The notes beneath the pieces are model-generated. The model ran no database searches. It saw only the letters and a program-made list of their open reading frames with translations, and had not been told where the DNA came from. A stretch of 64,000 bases of DNA from NCBI RefSeq assembly GCF_932526225.1, contig NC_064046.1, forward strand, positions 7,365,219-7,429,218, written 5' to 3'. Source of the DNA: Nematostella vectensis (Eukaryota; Cnidaria; Anthozoa; Actiniaria; Edwardsiidae). The position numbers and the translations under genes are program-made. Shown here piece by piece: positions 34,301-52,292 of this stretch. Within the stretch, counting starts at the first letter, position 1, and each line of letters begins with the position of its first letter.

Positions 34301-34642
34301 TCAAAAATCGAGTCGCAAAAAATAAAAAAAGCATACACCATTGTACGACAACATATATCAATATGTAAGCAGTAACTACACTTCACCTGGCTTTGAGCTG
34401 ACGACAGCTAAAGACGTCTCGCCATTCTCGACCATCTTGTCTGAATCATCAACATCAGGAAATGGAACTTCGGCCACAAAAACATTATTCCTTCCTCTAC
34501 TTGAGTGACCTTTTTTCCCACTAAAAGACTTATCCTTTATTTTGCTTTCAGCTTTTGTTGTTTCTTCATCAGTATGTTTCGTCTGAACGAAGTTTTTAAA
34601 AGAAAACGGATTCTCTTCTTCCGGTTCGACACCATCCGCCAT
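19323..34642 (-). CDS. ENTR1: Endosome-associated trafficking regulator 1 (SDCCAG3), 3' end not found
   Basis: Minus-strand exons: 34387-34642, 24197-24294, 22649-22897, about 19830-19892 (edges uncertain because they merge with a minisatellite), 19641-19714, 19458-19569 and 19323-19385. Phases agree between exons 1-3 and 5-7. The ATG follows AAAAG. Residues 11-19 read NPFSFKNFV, the conserved N-terminal motif of ENTR1, and the same nonamer recurs in exon 2 at 95-103. Exon 3 is acidic and Ser-rich (SGSESSDDEAEAD). Exons 4-7 form the coiled coil: LREDNERLKKEVEEI, then a block with MVQMVEKNLELTT, then QRALRAETTVTKLKEEIK, matching the order in vertebrate ENTR1. The protein family acts on endosomes in retromer-linked recycling and cytokinesis. 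About 305 residues are recovered. The C-terminal exons were not recognised between here and the GPCR. Introns hold at least six minisatellites and several transposons. Confidence 0.85.
19880..22590. repeat. 25-bp minisatellite, about 75 units, split by a MITE
   Basis: Unit CTTGTGCCTGGTGTCACTAC plus CTGGT with variants, at 19880-19999 and 20795-22590. On the minus strand, where ENTR1 is transcribed, each unit reads CACCAG/GCACAAGACCAG/GTAGTG, closely resembling both edges of ENTR1 exon 4. Units decay toward 22200-22590. The array fills intron 3 to about 45-60 bp from the exon 3 donor. Confidence 0.95.
20002..20794. mobile_element. Harbinger-type MITE with CTG target duplication
   Basis: Starts GGGGTCGTTTCTCCAAACTC and ends with an imperfect inverted copy (GTCCCGATAAAC...AAACGACCCC when both are read inward). 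It is flanked by CTG on both sides (19999-20001 and 20795-20797), and removing the element restores an intact 25-bp unit. Three-base C-W-G duplications and G-rich termini fit PIF/Harbinger. No transposase frame. Internal CCCGGTAA/TTACCGGG motifs make subterminal hairpins. Confidence 0.8.
23021..23520 (-). mobile_element. 3' fragment of a CR1/L2-type LINE
   Basis: A minus frame over 23139-23500 encodes the C-terminal end of a non-LTR reverse transcriptase ORF: SVLEYAAPVWASLPEYLAEL, then a V-Q-R-K-A-I-R-I-I-Y-P segment, then RRAELCRRF. It stops at 23139, followed by about 100 bp of 3' UTR and an (ATT)n tail at about 23026-23046, as in elements of this clade. The element is truncated at its 5' side, where it runs directly into the 33-bp array. 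It lies in ENTR1 intron 2. Confidence 0.8.
23500..24184. repeat. 33-bp minisatellite starting about 12 bp after the ENTR1 exon 2 donor
   Basis: About 21 units of CATCCCATAGTATGGATGGG plus ACGCTATGCCATT with periodic variants (a longer block of about 300 bp appears duplicated). The unit is a multiple of three, so it is open in several frames; these are not genes. Confidence 0.95.
24329..24600 (+). mobile_element. tRNA-derived SINE
   Basis: A tRNA-like head has an exact A-box TAGCTTAGTGG (24338-24348) and, 32 bp on, a B-box GGTACGAACCC (24381-24391, one change from consensus). No acceptor stem closes, and the body that follows is not tRNA. The 3' end is uncertain because it merges with the next element. 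Located about 35 bp upstream (in ENTR1 sense) of the exon 2 acceptor. Confidence 0.7.
24665..25512. mobile_element. TTAA-flanked repetitive element, copy A (5' end missing)
   Basis: Similar through its length to copies at 32235-32985 and 60583-61592. It shares the right end CCGGTACAGGCCGGTTGAGG then GGTCAATGGGTTAA. The first 80 bp of the full-length copy are not recognisable here. It contains a nested 139-bp insertion (25279-25417). Confidence 0.75.
25279..25417 (-). mobile_element. Short hairpin retroelement (Penelope-like terminal repeat?) with 14-bp target duplication
   Basis: Inserted in TTAA element copy A and flanked by TTGATCTCATTGTG at 25265-25278 and 25418-25431; the related copies lack the insert. 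On the minus strand a 30-bp stem (two mismatches) encloses CTGAAGA, a 5-bp GTCTT/AAGAC hairpin, then GAAAATTT. The order stem, CUGANGA, stem, GAAA matches a type I hammerhead ribozyme, with one extra A before stem II. Confidence 0.7.
25698..26300. repeat. 27-bp minisatellite (9-bp sub-repeat)
   Basis: Unit GAACTAGTAGAACTAGTAGA plus ACATCGT, about 23 copies, some 18 bp and one 36 bp, varying by whole 9-bp modules. Nearly perfect, so recent. The 275-codon frame over it (Leu-Val-Glu-His-Arg-Glu) and its antisense are artefacts of the unit length. Confidence 0.97.
26301..30950. other. Large unique-looking part of ENTR1 intron 1
   Basis: AT-rich sequence with no supported exon, RNA gene or repeat array. 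A 91-codon minus frame at 28376-28651 contains one hydrophobic stretch but nothing recognisable. Confidence 0.45.
30972..31090 (+). mobile_element. Partial copy of the Penelope-like hairpin element
   Basis: Shares with the 25279-25417 element (reverse strand) the stretch CGTGTTCGTAAATCAGAAGA, then ATACAATACACTAAAAACTGG and TATTCGACTC. The ribozyme-like core is lost. It sits inside a 36-bp minisatellite: a unit fragment TGTACCTCCCATAACTGGA precedes it at about 30955 and the array follows it. Confidence 0.6.
31091..32178. repeat. 36-bp minisatellite, about 30 units
   Basis: Unit CCTGTACCTCCCATAACTGG plus ATTCAGAGTTCGATTC. Few variable positions (CCT/CCC, TCGATT/TCAATT/TTAATT). A block of about 540 bp is duplicated with the same variant order. 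The 390-codon + frame is an artefact of the 36-bp period. Confidence 0.96.
32235..32985. mobile_element. TTAA-type repetitive element, copy B (5' truncated)
   Basis: Matches copy C (60583-61592) from its TTGATGGTTGCTTGTAT segment to the right end GGTTGAGGGATCAATGGGTTA. Its minus frame at 32604-32849 parallels one in copy C (both start MHPTKVLA) but diverges and shifts frame, so coding is doubtful. Confidence 0.75.
32986..34386. other. ENTR1 intron 1, proximal part
   Basis: No supported feature. A donor-like ATG/GTAAGT at about 33123-33130 on the + strand is isolated. Confidence 0.4.
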
Positions 34643-34799
34643 CTTTTATTGATGGGGAAACCCACTGTGCAGTAAAAATCGCTGGCCCATGCAGGTTTGT
34701 GGCTGTGACGTCATAACCTCACCAATCGCAAATGTTTTGCGGTTGTAAAATTCCGAATAAAATGCATTTTAACCTGGTGTGAGGGGAGTGCCTCAGGTA

Positions 34800-36060
34800 C
34801 AGTGTGTTGACGCACCCATGAAAACAGGACCGGCTGTCAGTCAGCACTGCTCTGGCGCTAAGAAATCTTTGTTATTTGAACGTGGTAGGTTGAGTCTTGC
34901 CTCGGTTGACTAGACCGAGCAAATGCGGAATGCCCTGAGCCCTGTGCAAACTGCACCAGCACCAGCCAGCATTCCTGGCGAAGCAATGCATTGCTGGCGG
35001 AGAGCTGGGCCGGAGTTAGGCCGGTGTGCCAACTGCCCCAACAAATGGCCAGCACGTTTGTTAATAACAAGTTCACGCGTGATTGGCGTTTGATGCATGA
35101 CGGGACCAAAGGCAACCGAAGACTCTATCATTTCACTTGTGTTTGTCTTTGTAATCTTTGTTTATCGAGGGTAGCAAATTTAACCGAACATTCAGTTTTC
35201 TAACATATGGCCCTCGGTTAGTAACACTGTCACTGGGGTCACGGTCAGAGGGTTTATTGTGTCCCCAGTGGTTCTTTTACGTCCCTTCGGTTTTCAAAAA
35301 GCAACAAAAGATTCCGCTGGATTGCGGTTAAATTCGGGTCTGTTTGTCCCTGATGAAGTAGCGGTCGTCATTTTACCACTACGAGTGAGAAGCGGACGAT
35401 AAAAAAACAATGAATTTAATCTGATAATTAAAAAGTAGCACGTGGGATTGTGTTCTGCATGATACATTTCAGTCATATATCGTTTTCACGACCAAAAATT
35501 TGCGGTGTTTTCTTTGATTATAGATGCGGTGACGTTTATTCTATTTGAAATGACAGCAAGTATTCGGACGCGAGCCATTTTTTTTCTATGAAAACGATGC
35601 AAATGTGCCCAGCATTGCTGGGCGCAAACTGCTCCAGCAAAGCTGTGATATTCTCGAATGACCACGAGACAAAGGAGATGCTGGCAAAGTGCTGGCCAAA
35701 AGTTAAGCCCCGTGCCGTGCAAACTGCGCCAGCACCTGTCAGCATTGCTGGCGAATTCTTGCTCGACTGACCACAAGACAAAGTAAACGTCAGAAAGTCT
35801 ATCCCCCATTTCCTTTGTCCTATAGTCAGTCAAGCGAAAATTCGCCAGCAATGCTGGCAGGTGCTGGCGCAGTTTGCGCGGGACTTTAGAACTCAATCAA
35901 AATTTCGCCAACACCTTCCAACACGGTGTTCAAACTGCGCCAGCGTTGCTGGGCCAAGTCTAGTCAGCGTCTCACCAGCAATGCTGGCGCAGTTTCCACA
36001 GCGACATTCTACAAGGTGAGAAAGCGCCAGCCCGTTCGTCAACAATTTCAAACTGCTACC
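34800..36060. repeat. Cluster of CAGCA-TGCTG palindromic dispersed repeats
   Basis: Repeated near-palindromes such as CCAGCAATGCTGGC and GCCAGCATTGCTGGC, with CTGGCGCAGTTT between them, in both orientations. They resemble 18049-18245. The region lies upstream of ENTR1 exon 1. Open frames here (for example minus 35486-35896) reflect the repeat. Confidence 0.65.
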
Positions 36061-36767
36061 GCTTTCCGTTATTCGGAAGAACGGAATTACATTGTGCTCG
36101 TAGGAGCTCAAATAAATGGTAGATATTTTTGGGGTCCGCATTTTTAGATAGTCATTATATAAGCAAAGATGCCTCCTTGTAAAAGTCGGATAGGGACAAA
36201 GCGATGGAGAGGGGTGGTATAAGCCGGGAAAGACATAAAATATTACTTCAAGTCACAAATGTTATTATCTTTTCTACATCCGTATTTTTAATGTTTAAAT
36301 AAAAAACAAACACACTCTCACAAATATTGCATTTTATTGCTAAAAGAATGTTTGGTGTACGTGTCACAGAGAATTATGACATGGAATAATCATTGTTTCA
36401 ATGGTGAGGAGGCCTGGGCACTGTAGCGGGATCAGTTCTGTCCCATTTTAAGCCCAGCGGTTACCAAATGACCATGTTTCTAGTATCATTCATTGTACCC
36501 CCCTAGAAGCGGCTCTCTTACCGCCGTTTGCTTTACGAGACTGTTTAAATCGCAAATACTGTTCCGTCAATCCCGGCCTAAACTTTTTCTCCTTTACTGA
36601 ACGAACAGAATGGACTATTCACTCTTCTAAAAAGAATAAATAATGATTGGAAACAGTCTCTAAAGTTTTATGCTCTTTTTCCAAACACAGTCTTAATGTC
36701 TAACACCCGTGATTGGCGGAACAAGGAAAAGGAACAAGAAAGGTTTGGACTTTGTTCGTCGTATGCC

Positions 36768-36989
36768 AGGGTTATTGTAATGCCAGGGTTATTGTAATGC
36801 CAGGGTTATTGTAATGCCAGGGTTATTGTAATGCCAGGGTTATTGTAATGCCAGGGTTATTTTAACGCCAGGGTTATTTTAACGCCAGGGTTATTTTAAC
36901 GCCAGGGTTATTGTAATGCCAGGGTTATTGTAATGCCAGGGTTATTGTAATGCCAGGGTTATTGTAATGCCAGGGTTATTGTAATGCCA
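36768..36989. repeat. 17-bp minisatellite (GCCAGGGTTATTGTAAT)
   Basis: Thirteen units. A central run of three has TTTTAAC in place of TTGTAAT. It lies about 310 bp beyond the PRPF3 stop codon. Confidence 0.95.
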
Positions 36990-37059
36990 ACTCCCCATCA
37001 CACTTGAGACAGGCTGTCCCTTCTCTCTCGTAACTATCCTCCCATTTGATTTTGGTACA

Positions 37060-37303
37060 CGTAACAGTCAAGCTCGGTTCCGATTGGCTTAATCCTCTGT
37101 CCCTTCAAGGTCAAGCTCGGTTCCGATTGGCTTAATCCTCTGTCCCTTCAAGGTCAATCTCGGTTCCGATTGGCTTAATCCTCCGTCCCTTCAAGGTCAA
37201 GCTCGGTTCCGATTGGCTTAATCCTCCGTCCCTTCAAGGTCAAGCTCGGTTCCGATTGGCTTAATCCTCCATCCCTTCAAGGTCAAGCTAGGTTCCGATT
37301 GGC

Positions 37304-37326
<23 letters not shown>
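37060..37326. repeat. 43-bp minisatellite that includes the PRPF3 stop codon
   Basis: Six units. On the minus strand the unit reads CTTGAAGGGACGGAGGATTA, then AGCCAATCGG, AACCGAGCTTGAC. The first unit supplies the last PRPF3 codons (L-E-G-T-E-D) and the TAA; the later ones lie in the 3' UTR. Confidence 0.95.
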
Positions 37327-46295
<8,969 letters not shown>

Positions 46296-46902
46296 GCCCG
46301 TAGTTGTGGATAAAACAGTGTGCCTCTATTCTAGGAAGAAATATTGAACCATGCTTTAGCCGCCATTTTGAAACGCAAGTATAACGTCGCGCGCATGTGC
46401 AGAGCGTGTATGTGCTGCGTTTATTGCTGGCTCACAAAATACACAGCCCTCCCGGAATCCTAAGAAAGTAGAAAGAATATTTTTCGAATGTTGTGAAAGA
46501 AAGTAAATTACTGGATTATTGGTAAAATAAAGCAACTATTGCTGGCAAAATCTGCCGGTTTTACATTAACAATATAATTACCTCACATAGGTATAAATTT
46601 ATAAAATAACTAAGCGTTCCCAAATAAGTAAAAAAATCACAGTTTTTTACAGCTAAAACATACAACAAAGAGCACTCTGGAATGATTTTTAATCATTAGT
46701 CGTACTGCTTTCATCATGACATCTCCCCTTTTTTCAGTTTTTTTTATCGTCAATGTTGTGACCGGGATAGTCTGGGTTCTAATAGGGAGGGGTGGTCACG
46801 CCGAGTCTCGACTCAAAAGCTTCGGCCATTGCAGTCGCTGTGCAAGTTTACGATCGTAAAACTCCGAATAATCCAGTACACCACCCTCCCCAACAAACAG
46901 CG
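46296..46902. promoter_or_regulatory. Shared divergent promoter region of PRPF3 and the 294-aa gene
   Basis: 607 bp separate the two start codons, which face away from each other. A GCCGCCATTTTG at about 46360-46371 (reverse strand CAAAATGGCGGC) matches the YY1-type element often found just downstream of housekeeping starts. No clear TATA box. Bidirectional use is inferred from spacing only. Confidence 0.55.
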
Positions 46903-48698
46903 ATGAGTGAGACAGAGACTGCAGTGGAGAATGCTGAAGACAGCGTCGCCAAAGAGCCCGAAGTAGCTGAGGAGCCGGCGAAAGAACAAGAACCACCGAG
47001 CGATTTGCCAGACACTGCACTCGAACAACCAGCCGAGGCCAGTACTGACAAAAACGGTGAGACAGAGGTAGTAGTAGAGCCACCAAAGAAGAGACAGAAG
47101 AAAACTAAGACCCCCCAAAAAGCCCTGATAGAGCCAATTCCTAACGATCGCTACCCGTTTGCTAGAAGTCGAGGAATCAGGATCTTTAGCGATCGCGAGA
47201 TTGAATCCCAGGACGCGGAGATGACAAGGGAATACTGGACTTTCTGGAACATGACGGCAGAGGAGTTATGCAGTGATCGGGCTTACAATGACTGGGGGAA
47301 GAGAGACCTCAAGCTTTATATTGACGCTGCGTGGATCATCCACAAAACCTACATGCAAGAGGTACTCGAGAGACAGCTAGCCGAAGGTTTGACAGAACTA
47401 AACGAGAAACATGGCTACGCAGAACTTCCTCAACGACTCAAGACTCAAGACCAGAACGTGACCACATGTCTTTCAAAGGTAACACTGCATATTACCATGA
47501 TTCTTTTTTTACTACTTGTGTATTTTATATCGATTGTTTGTTTTACCAGTTTTGGTTGAATTTATCAGGACCTCTCAGACATTGTTTACATTGACACAAA
47601 AGTGAAGCTTGTTTATTCATTGTCATTGTGTTCGTTCATTGGGTTCAGGGGAGGGCATTCAGGGGGGGGGGTATTGTGAGCAGTTTATATCTAAATAGAA
47701 TTGTCTGATTTATGGCCAAACAGCCCCCCCCAATCTTAATCCTGGCTACATACCTGTCGGCTCAACCCTTTTTTGTGACCCATTTTCATCAAGCATAAAA
47801 GGGTCATTTTTGTAGAAGTTTGTTCTTTCAAAAATTCAAGTGCAAAGGCAAAAAAAGTGCTTGATCTTTTTGCTTTTATATGGATTATGATTCTCACTTC
47901 TGTTGCACTTTCACTCGCACGTCTGTGACAGTTATAATTATGCAAAATTTAAATAAAGATGTAAAGGTACACAATTATTTTTGATCTATCAGATAATTTT
48001 TAATATTTTTACTTTAAAAATACTGTATCTGCTTGAAGAATAACTAGGTTTGATACCTATGATATCAATACCTGAAACCCCCTTTCAGTAATTCCTGGCT
48101 GCATGTCAGAAGAAAAAGAACAAATGGAAAGGACAAGTTCTTCCCATAACCTTTTTTCTCTTTCAGCTACCATTTTGTCGTCCTAGCAAACACCAAGTGT
48201 GAGAAAGCATCCATTTCCATCCCCTAATTTTGGAAGGCTGTTGCAAAATTCTCAATATAATTTAGTAAATGATTTCATATATTTCATAAGATCAATAACT
48301 ACCGTAATGTGTGAAAAGTCACAGCCTAGCGTCATTGTTTAAAGCTGACTCCAATCTAAACATGATCAATTCTCTTGTATGTTCAATAGCTACAAGATGC
48401 AACTGCCAACTTGAACCAACTCAATTTAGAGTTGACCAAAGTGCGTGGCAAGCACCTCAATCTGAAGCAGCGTGTGACAGGAGAGGGTTATACACGGGAA
48501 GCTAAGGAGGAGGAGGTTCGGCAAAGCAATAGGCAGGTAGGCGAACTAGAGAAGAATCTGTATGAAGGCATGTCTGAGGTTAAACGTCATCAGGACTCTA
48601 TGAAAAAAGCGCTGAACAGAATGAAGAACTTAATTTTTAAAGCAAGATCAGACCGACCTGTACAGGATGCTTCAACATCCACTGCAGCTTGCATTTGA
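46903..48698 (+). CDS. Uncharacterised acidic/coiled-coil protein, 294 residues
   Basis: Two exons: 46903-47478 and 48390-48698, GT-AG, phase 0. I do not recognise the family. Residues 1-65 are acidic and low-complexity (many Glu, Ala, Pro). A basic patch at 66-77 (PKKRQKKTKTP) looks like a nuclear localisation signal. Residues about 83-175 appear folded, with many aromatics (PFARSRGIRIFSDREIES, then YWTFWNM). From about 180 to 280 there is a predicted coiled coil with regular Leu and Glu/Lys (LNQLNLELTKVRGKHLNLKQ). The tail is Ser/Thr-rich. The ATG lies in GCGATGAG; upstream in-frame codons exist but no conserved content. It is divergent with PRPF3, so ubiquitous expression is plausible. A nuclear structural or complex-scaffold role is only inference. 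Confidence 0.75.
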
Positions 48699-49320
48699 GG
48701 TGTATAGCTCTATGAAGTGAACCTTGACATTGATCCTTGTTCTTGATCTGTGCCAGCCATTTATTCCTCAGGATGAAAGGAGAATTCATTAGAACTTCGA
48801 GCATGGCATTGCCAAGCCCACAACCAAAAATCATGTGCCAGAAAAATTTAAATTATTTAACAAAGTTTTAGTTAGGAAATTGGTTAGGGTATAACTTGAA
48901 ATATAGTTAAATTAATTCTTTTACATGTACTATTCATATAATTGAATTGAATTGAAAACATTACCTTTTGGAGAATTCAAAATCAGTTTTAGAAGCGTCC
49001 ACACCCTTTTCTGGTACAAGATTGTTGACACCATTTGTGGAAACTGCTTGATGTTCTTCTGGATGTTGTCTTTAGGAAGACAAAAGGGACATGTCCCTGG
49101 CTGGTTACAAGAATCCAAGGTCCTATTTTAGAGTTATACACAGCTGGTGTTTTAAAAATAGACTTATTTTCTTTGAGAATAAGATTCACTTGATCCAGTC
49201 ATAGCTTCACTATTTCTTGTAAAATCTGTTATGTTGTTGTTATTATTATTATTTTATCATTGATAATATTGAATGCATGAAAACCAGGCCTCCATTGTGT
49301 AAGATGTAATAAAGCACTTT
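48699..49320 (+). terminator. 3' UTR and poly(A) signal of the 294-aa gene
   Basis: AATAAA at 49308-49313, followed by a T/G-rich stretch (TTTATGTCTCTGTCTCTGTTG). It is the best signal downstream of the stop and would give a UTR of about 630 bases. No other feature seen. Confidence 0.5.
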
Positions 49321-50129
49321 ATGTCTCTGTCTCTGTTGTAATCACTTTTTCGTGAAGATTAGCAAATATTTAACAGATATCCCTTAACACTGAATGGCTC
49401 GGGGCTAGTAGCTTATGAGACCTTACTTGGCACTATTCATTTAGTAAAAACACATGAGCGGGCACTTTTTCCATCTGATGGGGTATAACTACTAGTGGGT
49501 CAACCTAATCAGCCCATAACCACAATCATTTATTTCTTCATGGAGTGTGTTTGAGCACTCTTAGTAAAACATCCTGTTAATTATCAGAACCTCAACTGGT
49601 TGGATTAAGACACTTGATTGTTTGATTGATTGAAAATTTTGGGGAGCGAAAAGATTGTCCCTATTACCCCACCCCTGCTTAAGTCTTCTTCATATATGAA
49701 ACCATTATGCAGAAAGTTTATTATTATCCAATTATTTGTAAGGCAAGCAAATAATCTATCTGTTTACTGTAAACTTCGTGATATCGGAATATTCCAGCAG
49801 AGAAGTCATTTCTTTTTATTTTTTGTATATTTTTTCCTTATTTTTTCTTTATAATTGTTTAAGAATTGCTATGAGATTTTTTGCGGGCGCGCCAGGGGTC
49901 TCTTTGTCGCAGTAAATACTTTCCTGTACTCAAAGAGACCGTAAAGTTATTTGGCTAGATCTTGAAGGCTTTGCTTGGTACTTAGCGAATTGTTTTTCTT
50001 TTTCATAAAAGAACGTTTATTAAGATTTAACACCACAACTGTCAAGACCACAATGTCTCCAAGTGTGAGGGATAAAAGACCGTTAAAAGAACAAAATTGA
50101 AAAACATTTAATTCAAGCTTTGTCATATC
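49321..50129. other. Intergenic region with one short hairpin
   Basis: No supported gene. GGTCTCTTTG at about 49897 pairs with CAAAGAGACC at about 49931 around a 25-bp loop, perhaps the relic of a small element. Confidence 0.5.
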
Positions 50130-50142
50130 GTGAGAACCAGCC

Positions 50143-50227
50143 ACTAGAATAAAAAAGCAGACTGCCCTGAAGAAGTCTTATTAAAGACGAAGATTTGGCA
50201 GAGTCGATTTCCAGTTTTTGGTGTATT
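50143..50227 (+). mobile_element. Second Penelope-like hairpin element, 85 bp, 13-bp target duplication
   Basis: Flanked by GTGAGAACCAGCC at 50130-50142 and 50228-50240. It shares CTGAAGAAGTCTTATTAAAG, ACGAAGATTTGGCAGAGTCG and the GGTGTAT end with the insertion at 25279-25417 (opposite strand), but is truncated at the other end, as expected for target-primed insertion. GAAG replaces GAAA in the core. Confidence 0.7.
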
Positions 50228-50318
50228 GTGAGAACCAGCCAGCCAGGCAGATACAAGACGTGACATTCCGCAAGACGTCTTCTTGGGTTCAAGTTCAGTT
50301 TTCGTTGTTGACTCGACG

Positions 50319-50444
50319 ATGTCGCACTCCAAGAAATCGTCTCTCCTGATCCTAACTCTACTGCTTCCCATTTTCTCTGTTGGTTTATCTGGTCAATTCG
50401 TAACGGCCTTCTGGTTCCCGGGGAGAGTCGATCAAGTTCACTAA
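50319..50444 (+). CDS. Possible small secreted peptide (41 codons), uncertain
   Basis: The frame begins M-S-H-S-K-K, continues with a hydrophobic core SSLLILTLLLPIFSVGLSG that looks like a signal peptide, then QFVTAFWFPGR before a short tail and TAA. A Gln followed by a peptide ending Gly-Arg would fit a pyroglutamyl, amidated cnidarian neuropeptide, but there is only one copy. A different frame is open from about 50311 to 50628 without an ATG, so the region may be an old mobile-element or spliced coding fragment. No splice or transcript evidence. Confidence 0.2.
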   Translation: MSHSKKSSLLILTLLLPIFSVGLSGQFVTAFWFPGRVDQVH

Positions 50445-51608
50445 GTTTTCATCGAGGTGAAAGACTCCGGGGATCTCCAATTAAGGCTGCCCTAGTCGCT
50501 GACGATTTTTCGTGTATTCGGGAATGCACCCGGGAGAGTCGTGCCCAGGACAACGTGTCGCTCAGTCAACTTCAGAAAGATCAAAGAAACGAACAGACTC
50601 CACCTATGCGAACTCATGGCTGCTACTGAGAAGTCTCTTGCACATGACGAACAGTGGGACTCGGTAATCGTTTTTCCTCGGGTAGCTCATACTTGCGCAC
50701 ATGCCAAGCAATCATTAAGATTCTATTTACTACCAACCTAGCTTTGCATTTTTTCTCTATTCTGAACAAAATAAAATGCAGAGGTCTCCTAAAACATTGA
50801 TTCGTTATTACGAATCGCCTGTTATGAAAAATAAAAAAAAAATTTGTCGATGCACAAAATAGCATAAACAAATTATCATAAAAAAAAGAAGATCGTGAAC
50901 TTCCTTGAAGTAACAATAGACCTAAACACAGGTAAATTTAAACCATACTCCAAAGCCAGCGAATATACCACAATACGTGCACAGTAGTCCAACGGATATG
51001 TGCAGATTTTACCTTGAATTGCGCACTTTTTGCTAAAGTTATCAATTTCAGCATAGTGATAGTTTTTGATACCTCTTACAAGATAGGCTATAGAGCCAAG
51101 CTCAGTTCGGCTTTAATTTCTGATTAATAATGAATATTGATTTGGCCGCCATTTTGAACCGGAAGTAAACTAACTTTTTCCAAAAAAATAAATAAACTCG
51201 CACATTTTAAGAAAGATTACTCATAGACAAATAAAATATAGGTCAGAGAATGCATCTAAACAAAAGAACTCTTAAAGTAACAAGATTTTTTTAATTTTTG
51301 TAACTTTTAGGGTGACAGCGATTTTGAACAGAGTAAATACTGGCACGCTTGTTTTACTTTGCGCCTTTAAACAAAAATATAAAAAAAACTTGTTTCAGGA
51401 GTAGTTTAGGGTCATCTTTTCAAGATAAGCTATGGAGCCAAAAGAAAATCTGATTTAATCACGGATTATCTTGGGATACCAAAATGGCCGATAATTTAAT
51501 CCGAAAGTGAAAAGAAGACACAAGCAACTGCTTATGCGACAAGCCTGGTGGGGATACCAAGTACCCCGGGAGCGGGCCGCTCCACCTATTGACTTCAACG
51601 TCTGTAAA

Positions 51609-51774
51609 CAGCGGCGTAGCCAGAATTTTTAACAGGAGGGGGCCCAAAAGGCCATTTCAAGGCATTTTTTTCCTGTATTTTAGATGATTTCTCATACATT
51701 TACTTTATTTTTTGCTGCTAGAAGGGGGGGGGGGGGGGGCGGACCCCTGGGCCACCCCCCTGGCTACGCCCCTG
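51609..51774. mobile_element. Short MITE with CAG-GGCGTAGCCAG termini
   Basis: Starts CAGCGGCGTAGCCAG and ends CTGGCTACGCCCCTG (inverted). Flanked by GTAAA on both sides (51604-51608 and 51775-51779). Termini of this type are common in hAT-like nonautonomous elements; only 5 bp of duplication is visible, so the class is tentative. It contains an 18-bp run of G. Confidence 0.65.
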
Positions 51775-51959
51775 GTAAACGACCGCACACATGTGTGCAA
51801 GTGCTACAAGATGAACAGTTTCTAACAGTAGGAACTGTTAATCTGGTGGCCTCGGGTGTGCACTTATCACTCTTCTTGCCTGTCTTCCTTTTTCTACAGA
51901 AGAGTCAAAGGAGTATCTCGCCAATTAGAATTTCACTCATTTACAGGTGATACTATAAA

Positions 51960-52292
51960 CTGTCGTGCGGGTAGGGGGAAAGGCAGTACTTGCTGTATTC
52001 CCTGAAGCCCCAGATGGTCTTCGACAGCTAGCCTTCAGGCCAGTTAAGATAAAAGACAGAATGTTTGGCAACACTTGAGCGCTTTCCACTGCTTCTATAC
52101 AACCGAACAGTACAGAGAATATCGGAAGTAGACAAGGCAAGAATGCAGCTCTTCGTGAAGAAAGGAACAGCATTTGATGTCATTCTACCGAAGAAGGCAG
52201 CTATCTTACAAAACACCAAGAAAGCTGCCTTTCAAGCAGGCCATTGTTGGGGGCAAGCACTCCTCCCTGTCTCAATACTTCAGTCTTTTTAG
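51960..52292 (+). pseudogene. Degenerate mobile-element protein fragment
   Basis: The frame 52065-52292 reads LERFPLLLYNRT, then VDKARMQLFVKKG, then LPKKAAILQNTKKAAFQAGH and C-W-G-Q-A-L. This order (L-Y-x-R-T, A-R-x-Q-L-F, P-x-x-A-A-L, A-A-x-Q-A-G-x-x-W-G-Q) recurs in repetitive invertebrate proteins tied to transposons. Upstream in another frame comes AVFPEAPDG-like sequence, implying frameshifts. No intact gene. Confidence 0.45.

Noticed and set aside
35486..35896. 136-codon minus frame
   Set aside because: It lies in a cluster of CAGCA/TGCTG palindromes, with no domain and no splice context.
36768..36989. Interstitial telomere repeat (contains GGGTTA)
   Set aside because: GGGTTA occurs once per 17-bp unit, not as a 6-bp tandem.
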